Assembly: GCA_964390115.1 (NCBI GenBank)
Contig: CAYMGT010000002.1
Span: 1-45,591 of the forward strand
DNA from: JAIPJA01 sp964390115
Lineage (GTDB): Bacteria > Patescibacteriota > Patescibacteriia > Patescibacteriales > UBA12465
Reading direction: 5' to 3'
DNA length: 45,591 nt
This document shows positions 40,449-45,591 of this stretch, piece after piece (the first letter of the stretch is position 1; each line of letters opens with the position of its first letter). The position numbers and the translations under genes were made by a program. Below the pieces are notes generated by a model. The model was given only the letters and a program-made list of their open reading frames with translations, did no database searches and had not been told where the DNA came from.

Positions 40449-42005
40449 ATGACGGAGTTAATAAAAAATTTTTTAAGTAAAAAAACTGGAATTATTTTAA
40501 TTATTATTTTTTTTGTTGAGCTAGCATCTTTTTTAGCTTACCTTTACCCAAGTTTAAATTTATATATTTTTTCAGTAGTATTTCTAGGAGCTGTTTATTT
40601 GGCATATAAAAACTTGAAATATCTTTTTTTTATTTCTTTAATAGAGCTAGTTATAGGCTCTCAAGGTCATCTTTTTTCTATTGAAATATTTTCTTTTAAT
40701 CTTTCAATTCGTATAGCTCTATGGTCATTAATGTTGGCTTTTTTTCTTTTTAAATTATTTAGTAGCTTATCGCTTAAAAAATTGACAGCTGATAAGGATG
40801 TAAAAATAAGTTTAAAAAATAAACTTTTTTATAAATTTAGATATTTATCAATCTTTGTACTTCTAATGTTTTTAGTTTCACTGGGCTTGGTAATAGGAGT
40901 ATTATCAGATCATAGTTTATCTATTGTATTTAGTGATTTCAATGCTTGGTTATTTTTACTTTGGTTATTTCCTCTTGTCTATATTTTTAAAAAAAATCCA
41001 GGCGAAAAAATTATTTATGATACTTTAAATATATTTATCATTGCTTCGCTTTATTTAGTTTTTAAAAGTTTGTTTTTTTTGTTTATTTTTTCCCATGATT
41101 TTATACCCTTAATGAAGTTACTTTATCCTTGGACCCGACAGAATTATTTAGGTGAGATTACAGCCTTACAGTCCAATTTTTATAGAATATTTTTTCAATC
41201 ACATATATATTCTTTAATCGCTCTTATATTATCTTTCTTTGCAATTAATAATATAAAGTCTTTTAATTGGAAGGTTTTTAAATTTAAGAAAAATATATAT
41301 TTATTAACATTTTTTGTTTTAAATTTAAGTATTATTATTTTGTCTCTTTCTAGAAGTTTGTGGGCAGGTTTAAGTGTTTTCTTATTTTTGTTTTTTTTAC
41401 TTAATATAAAGAAATGGGGAATAGTTAGTAGCTTAAAACGATTATTTTTTCTTTTTTTTAGTCTATTTTTAGCTTTAATAATAATTGCTTTTATTGTTAA
41501 AATACCAATTTCAGGTCAAAGCGGAAATTTTTCAGCTAAAGATATTTTTAAAGAAAGATCATCTTTAGAAGAAGATTCAGGAGCTATCTCATCTCGTTGG
41601 TCGCTTCTTTCCCCTCTTAAACAAGAAATTTTTAAGAGTCCTATTTTTGGCCTTGGCTTTGGTCAGGAAATTACATATAATAGTCAAGATCCAAGAGTTT
41701 TAGAAAACAATCCTAGTGGAAAATATACCACTTATGCTTTTGAATGGGCTTGGCTCGATATCTGGCTTAAAATCGGTCTACTAGGTCTATTAGTTTATCT
41801 TTATCTACTATATAGATTAATAAGGGACAGCTTCCAAACTGAGGCTTACCAGCCCTACATGAAGGCCCTGGGATTATCTCTTGTGGCTTTAGCTGTGGTA
41901 AATATTTTTACGCCATATCTTAATCACCCTCTAGGTATTGGTTTTTTAATTATTTCTAGCATTATTATCGCTAGATCTAAAAATATAATTTATGATAAGA
42001 ATTAA
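40449..42005 (+). CDS. O-antigen polymerase/ligase-like membrane protein
   Basis: The 518-residue protein has about twelve spans. Its periplasmic loop has the Wzy_C type pattern SSRWSLLSPLKQEIFKSPI-FGLGFGQEI, followed by AFEWAWLDIWLKIGLLGLLVYLYLL, where His of the VHN motif is replaced by a longer acidic/aromatic stretch. Unlike the one at 14190 there is no TPR tail. It would polymerise or transfer the lipid-linked glycan exported by the flippase. It overlaps the next gene by 14 bp. Confidence 0.75.
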   Translation: MTELIKNFLSKKTGIILIIIFFVELASFLAYLYPSLNLYIFSVVFLGAVYLAYKNLKYLFFISLIELVIGSQGHLFSIEIFSFNLSIRIALWSLMLAFFLFKLFSSLSLKKLTADKDVKISLKNKLFYKFRYLSIFVLLMFLVSLGLVIGVLSDHSLSIVFSDFNAWLFLLWLFPLVYIFKKNPGEKIIYDTLNIFIIASLYLVFKSLFFLFIFSHDFIPLMKLLYPWTRQNYLGEITALQSNFYRIFFQSHIYSLIALILSFFAINNIKSFNWKVFKFKKNIYLLTFFVLNLSIIILSLSRSLWAGLSVFLFLFFLLNIKKWGIVSSLKRLFFLFFSLFLALIIIAFIVKIPISGQSGNFSAKDIFKERSSLEEDSGAISSRWSLLSPLKQEIFKSPIFGLGFGQEITYNSQDPRVLENNPSGKYTTYAFEWAWLDIWLKIGLLGLLVYLYLLYRLIRDSFQTEAYQPYMKALGLSLVALAVVNIFTPYLNHPLGIGFLIISSIIIARSKNIIYDKN

Positions 42006-43473
42006 AAGAAGTTTAATTTTAAAGCTAACAGTTTTTTTAAGTGGAGCGGTGGTGATGATTTTTGAATTAGTTGGTTCAAGAGTAGTGGCCCCTTATCTGG
42101 GTAACTCTAGTTTTGTTTGGACAAGTTTAATTGGAATTATTTTAGCTAGTTTAAGTTTGGGATATTATATAGGAGGTAAATTAGCTGACAAAAAAGCAAC
42201 AATGTCTCAACTATCCTTCATTGTTTTGTTGTCTGCGGGAGCAGTAATATTTAGCTATCTAATAAAGGATATTTTTTTAACATTTAGTTCAACTATTTTT
42301 TCTGATTATCGTACACAAACCCTACTTGTATCTATTATTCTATTTTCTCCAGCTAGTTTTCTTCTAGGCATGATTTCACCTTATGCTTTAAAACTAGAGC
42401 TTAATGATTTAAGTAAGTCGGGCTCTACAGCTGGTAATCTTTACGCCTTGTCGACTTTGGGTAGTATTTTAGGCACCTTTAGTGCTGGATTTTTCCTTAT
42501 CCCAGCACTCGGCACTAATGAGATGCTAATTTATTTAACCTTACTTTTAATTATATTATCGTTTCTGGTTAGTTTTAAATCATATTTAGCCTTAAAGATA
42601 ATTGGCTTAGCTTTAATAGCCACTTCACTTATTTGGAATTTTTCTTATCTTCAAGTTAAAGATTGGGATAATTTTGTAGATGTTGATAGTCAGTATAGCC
42701 GTATGTGGATATTTGACACTTATTATTCCGGGGAAAAGGTTAAAGTTCTTTTAAAGGATGGAGTCTCTCATTCAGCAAAGTATTTAAATAAAGATGATTT
42801 AGTTTTTGACTATATACAGCTTTATGACTTAGCTTTTCAATTAAAAGATAAAAAAAGTGAGGCTTTAATGTTAGGAGGTGCTGCTTATACTTACCCACAA
42901 TATTTTTTAAATAAATATCCTGAATCAAAAATGACTGTAGTGGAAATTGATCCAAAGATGACTAAGTTAGCGGAGAAATATTTTGATCTTGACCCCTATA
43001 GGGATAATTTAGAGATTATTCACCAAGATGCTAGAATATTTTTAGCTAAGAATAAAAAAAAGTATGATATTATTTACGGAGACGCTTTCTCTTCCTACTA
43101 CAGCCCTCCTTTTCATTTAACTACCATAGAAGCTTTAAAAAGTTTAAAAGATTCTCTAAAACCAGATGGCATGGCGGTTATAAATATTATATCTGCGCTA
43201 CAGGGAGAAAAATCCACTTTTTTTGTTAAAGAATTTAATACTCTAGAAAAATTATTTTCAAATATTATTGTTTTCTATACGGAAGATAGAGATAGCTTTG
43301 ACAAGGTGCAAAATATAGTTTTAGTTTGCAGTAATGACAAATCATTAAACAGGGGAAGTTTTGCTAGTTTAGATAAAAAATGGTCTGATAATATTTACTA
43401 TAATTTAATGATTGAGGGGAGGGGTATTTTGACAGATAATTTTGCTCCCGTGGAATATTATAATTTAAATTAA
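41992..43473 (+). CDS. Membrane protein fused to spermidine-synthase-like domain
   Basis: The first 215 residues form seven or eight spans (FELVGSRVVAPYLGNSSFVWTSLIGIILASLSLGYYIGGKLAD is characteristic). The last 260 form a SpeE-like Rossmann domain: MLGGAAYTYPQ in place of the usual GGGDG, VVEIDPKMTKLAEKYF, IHQDARIFLAK, YDIIYGDAFSSYYSPPFHLTTIEAL. These fused proteins are widespread and mostly uncharacterised. The lack of the GGGDG motif argues against ordinary polyamine synthesis. It ends the glycan operon, so it may act on its products. Confidence 0.8.
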   Translation: MIRIKRSLILKLTVFLSGAVVMIFELVGSRVVAPYLGNSSFVWTSLIGIILASLSLGYYIGGKLADKKATMSQLSFIVLLSAGAVIFSYLIKDIFLTFSSTIFSDYRTQTLLVSIILFSPASFLLGMISPYALKLELNDLSKSGSTAGNLYALSTLGSILGTFSAGFFLIPALGTNEMLIYLTLLLIILSFLVSFKSYLALKIIGLALIATSLIWNFSYLQVKDWDNFVDVDSQYSRMWIFDTYYSGEKVKVLLKDGVSHSAKYLNKDDLVFDYIQLYDLAFQLKDKKSEALMLGGAAYTYPQYFLNKYPESKMTVVEIDPKMTKLAEKYFDLDPYRDNLEIIHQDARIFLAKNKKKYDIIYGDAFSSYYSPPFHLTTIEALKSLKDSLKPDGMAVINIISALQGEKSTFFVKEFNTLEKLFSNIIVFYTEDRDSFDKVQNIVLVCSNDKSLNRGSFASLDKKWSDNIYYNLMIEGRGILTDNFAPVEYYNLN

Positions 43474-43483
43474 GCTTTAACTA

Positions 43484-43512
43484 TTTACAGTTTTAAAAAT
43501 ATAAGCTATAGT
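43484..43512 (+). promoter_or_regulatory. Promoter of greA-lysS
   Basis: TTTACA (43484-43489), 17 bp, TATAGT (43507-43512). The leader is about 27 nt before the ATG at 43546. Confidence 0.55.
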
Positions 43513-43545
43513 TTTAGTCAATTAAAAACTAAAATATTTACCATT

Positions 43546-44016
43546 ATGTCGGAACAACTTATCACTCAAGAAGGCTATAACAAGCTTAAAAAAGAGTTAG
43601 ATCATTTAACTAATATTAAACGTCGAGAGATAGCCGATAGAATTGAGAAAGCTAAAGAATTAGGTGATTTAAGTGAGAACGCTGAGTACAGTGAAGCTAA
43701 AGACGCTCAAATTTTAAATGACTCAAGAATAATAGAGGTTTCTAATATTTTAAAAAATGTTACAGTAGTAGAGAGCTGTGGCTCATCTAAGGAGGTTTCT
43801 ATGGGTTCTGTAGTTACAGTGAAAACAGGCAATAAGGAAAGAATTTTTAACATAGTTAGTTTTAATGAAGCGGATCCTTTAGAGGGAAAAATTTCTAACG
43901 AATCACCACTGGGAATTGCTTTCTTAGGAAAGAAAAGTGGTGATGATGTAGCAGTGAAAACTCCAAAAGGTGAGGTGAAATATAAAATTTTAAGTATTAA
44001 ATCAAATGGAAAATAA
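43546..44016 (+). CDS. greA: Transcription elongation factor GreA
   Basis: GreA rescues backtracked RNA polymerase by stimulating transcript cleavage. The 156 residues match the family. The N-terminal coiled coil (about 1-75) carries LITQEGYNKLKKELDHL and, at its tip, the acidic LGDLSENAEYSEAKDAQ. The C-terminal FKBP-like domain has MGSVVTVKTGNKE, the SFNEADPLEGKISNESPLG signature and FLGKKSGDDVAVKTPKGEVKYKIL. The gene overlaps lysS by 11 bp. Confidence 0.97.
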   Translation: MSEQLITQEGYNKLKKELDHLTNIKRREIADRIEKAKELGDLSENAEYSEAKDAQILNDSRIIEVSNILKNVTVVESCGSSKEVSMGSVVTVKTGNKERIFNIVSFNEADPLEGKISNESPLGIAFLGKKSGDDVAVKTPKGEVKYKILSIKSNGK

Positions 44017-45481
44017 TTTAAATTCCAGTGAGAGACAAGATAGATTAAAAAAATTAGAAAACTTAGAAGCTCTAAATATTAATGCCTATCCAGCTAAAAC
44101 TAATAGGGATTTTTTGCTTAGTGATTTTTTAAATAATTTTTCTAAATTAAAGGAAAATAAAAAAATAGTAACTTTAGTTGGGAGAATAAGATCTTTACGT
44201 ATACACGGTAACCTGGGTTTTTTTGACTTAGAAGATACTTCTGGTAAATTACAAATGGTTATTTCAAAGAAAGAGCTAGAAGATGAAAACTTATTTAAAA
44301 TTTTTGTTAAAAATATTGATATTGGAGATTTTCTAGAATGTCAGGGTCAAGCTTTTGTAACCCATAAAGGACAAAATAGTTTGTTAGTAAAAAACTGGAG
44401 AATTTTAAGTAAAACTTTACGACCCATTCCAGATTCTTGGTATGGTCTAAAAGATGAGGAAGAAAGACTGAGAAAGAGATATCTAGACATTCTAATGAAT
44501 AAGGAAGTTAAGGAAATGATTATAAAACGTAGTAAGTTTTGGCAGTCTATGCGTAGTTTCATGATTAACAAAGGATTTCTTGAGGTAGAAACACCTGTCT
44601 TGGAAGCAACTCCTGGGGGAGCTGACGCTGAGGGCTTTATTACCCATCATAATGCTTTAAATTTAGATGTTTATTTAAGAATTTCTATGGGAGAATTATG
44701 GCAAAAGAAATTAATGGTAGCAGGTTTTGAAAAAACTTTTGAATTAGGTAGACAATTTAGAAATGAGGGTATGGACGCTGAACACTTACAAGACTATACT
44801 CAAATGGAGTTTTATTTAGCTTATGCTGACTATCAAGTTGGTATGAATTTAGTTGAGGAAATGATCAAATACGTAGCAAAAGAGACTTTTGGAACTTTAA
44901 AATTTAAGATAAAGGATTTTGATGTAGATTTAGGAAAAAAATGGGAAAGATATGACTATAGAGAAGTAGTTAAAGAAAAGACAGGTATTGATGTTTTAGA
45001 TACTAATGAGAGAGAAATTAAAGATAAACTTAATGACTTAGGAGTTAAATATGATGAGAAAGGATTTAATATAACTAGAGCAATTGATAATTTATGGAAG
45101 TATTGTCGTAAACAAATAACTGGCCCTGGTTTTTTAGTAGGTGTTCCTGTTACAGTTTCTCCTTTAGCTAAAAGAGATAGCGATAACTTAGAATTAGCCC
45201 AAAGATTCCAACCTATTATTGCTGGTTCAGAGCTCGGTAATGGTTATAGTGAGCTTAATAATCCAATTGAACAAGAAGTTAGATTTAAAGAGCAACAGAA
45301 CTTAAGAGAAGCGGGGGACAAAGAAGCTCAAATGCATGACAAAGACTTTGTAGAGGCTTTAGAGTATGGCATGCCACCAACTTGTGGCTTTGGTGTTAGT
45401 GAAAGATTGTTTTCATTTTTAATGAATAAGCCGGCAAGAGAATGTCAAATATTTCCACTTATGAAACCTAAGCATGATTAA
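44006..45481 (+). CDS. lysS: Lysyl-tRNA synthetase, class II
   Basis: The 491-residue protein has an N-terminal OB-fold anticodon domain (VGRIRSLRIHGNLGFFDLEDTSGKLQ, about 57-82). The class II core has FLEVETPVLEATPGGADAEGFITHHNA of motif 1, FELGRQFRNEGMDAEHLQDYTQMEFY (motif 2, about 245-270), the LysRS-like GNGYSELNNPIEQEVRFKEQ and motif 3 GFGVSERLFSFL (about 459-470). Here the family-typical G-[IL]-D-R is replaced by S-E-R. The protein ends shortly after ECQIFPLMKP. Its start overlaps greA in the sequence ATGGAAAATAA, which is identical to the cysS-dus junction. Confidence 0.93.
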   Translation: MENNLNSSERQDRLKKLENLEALNINAYPAKTNRDFLLSDFLNNFSKLKENKKIVTLVGRIRSLRIHGNLGFFDLEDTSGKLQMVISKKELEDENLFKIFVKNIDIGDFLECQGQAFVTHKGQNSLLVKNWRILSKTLRPIPDSWYGLKDEEERLRKRYLDILMNKEVKEMIIKRSKFWQSMRSFMINKGFLEVETPVLEATPGGADAEGFITHHNALNLDVYLRISMGELWQKKLMVAGFEKTFELGRQFRNEGMDAEHLQDYTQMEFYLAYADYQVGMNLVEEMIKYVAKETFGTLKFKIKDFDVDLGKKWERYDYREVVKEKTGIDVLDTNEREIKDKLNDLGVKYDEKGFNITRAIDNLWKYCRKQITGPGFLVGVPVTVSPLAKRDSDNLELAQRFQPIIAGSELGNGYSELNNPIEQEVRFKEQQNLREAGDKEAQMHDKDFVEALEYGMPPTCGFGVSERLFSFLMNKPARECQIFPLMKPKHD

Positions 45482-45482
45482 T

Positions 45483-45511
45483 TTGACAATATATATAATT
45501 AGAGATAATAA
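45483..45511 (+). promoter_or_regulatory. Promoter of tRNA-Gln
   Basis: Perfect TTGACA (45483-45488), 17 bp, then TAATAA (45506-45511). GATAAT at 45504 with 15-bp spacing is an alternative. It begins 2 bp after the lysS stop codon. Confidence 0.5.
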
Positions 45512-45518
45512 TCTATTT

Positions 45519-45589
45519 TCGGGGATCGTCTAATGGTAGGACACTAGGTTCTGGTCCTAGGTATCGGGGTTCGAATCCCTGTCCCCGAG
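45519..45589 (+). tRNA. trnQ: tRNA-Gln, anticodon CUG
   Basis: The acceptor TCGGGGA (45519-45525) pairs with TCCCCGA (45582-45588), with discriminator G at 45589. The D-arm lies around TAATGGTAGGA. The anticodon stem CTAGG/CCTAG holds loop TTCTGGT with anticodon CTG, reading CAG. The T-arm is CGGGG-TTCGAAT-CCCTG. The bases after the discriminator are CA, not CCA, so the CCA end is probably added post-transcriptionally (the window stops here). Confidence 0.96.
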
Positions 45590-45591
45590 CA

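Overview
The window is AT-rich bacterial chromosome (roughly 28-30% G+C by eye in the genes). Its gene content points to a Candidate Phyla Radiation / Patescibacteria organism: compact operons, a shortened TsaB, a DUF5671 membrane protein, a small FtsL-like protein beside mraZ-rsmH, a DUF3048 lipoprotein-like protein and many envelope-polysaccharide genes. The placement is an inference from content; no rRNA is present. The standard bacterial code fits: conserved genes such as dnaE, thrS and cysS read through at expected lengths. Almost no start codon has a Shine-Dalgarno sequence, and starts sit directly behind A/T-rich sequence. Several promoters are of the extended -10 type (TGN-TATAAT).

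Layout. 1-3.4 kb is an accessory, rearranged stretch: a cupredoxin-like membrane-anchored protein, a truncated multi-pass membrane protein joined abruptly to the remains of a FISUMP-domain surface protein, and a broken IS200/IS605-type transposase. 3.5-6.2 kb holds cysS-dus-tsaB. 6.3-11.6 kb is a reduced division/cell-wall cluster (mraZ, rsmH, ftsL-like, ftsI/PBP2, murF) behind a strong promoter with repeated GTG-type MraZ boxes. It runs straight into rmlD-rmlA-GT2-O-antigen-ligase/TPR (to 16.4 kb), which joins peptidoglycan and surface-glycan genes. 16.5-24.6 kb has a small unknown protein, a DUF5671 protein, an M23 peptidase, dnaE and a lysine-rich single-pass membrane protein. thrS (24.8 kb) follows a compact transcriptional T-box leader. 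A GC-rich island at 26.68-27.07 kb with promoter and terminator looks like a structured non-coding RNA that I cannot assign. Then come a class I aldolase (minus), a membrane protein, rodA/ftsW, bL25 and DUF3048, converging on rpmE-prfA-prmC (minus).

34.5-37.1 kb contains two related membrane proteins. Between them, on the minus strand, is a second unassigned RNA transcription unit of about 290 nt with a consensus promoter and a strong terminator. 37.1-43.5 kb is a second surface-polysaccharide cluster (flippase, GT4, GT2, polymerase/ligase, spermidine-synthase-like membrane protein). greA-lysS and a tRNA-Gln(CUG) close the window.

The items most worth following are the two unassigned structured RNAs (26.7 kb and 35.8 kb), the duplicated membrane-protein pair around the second, the minimal T-box, and the SD-less, partly leaderless expression style.
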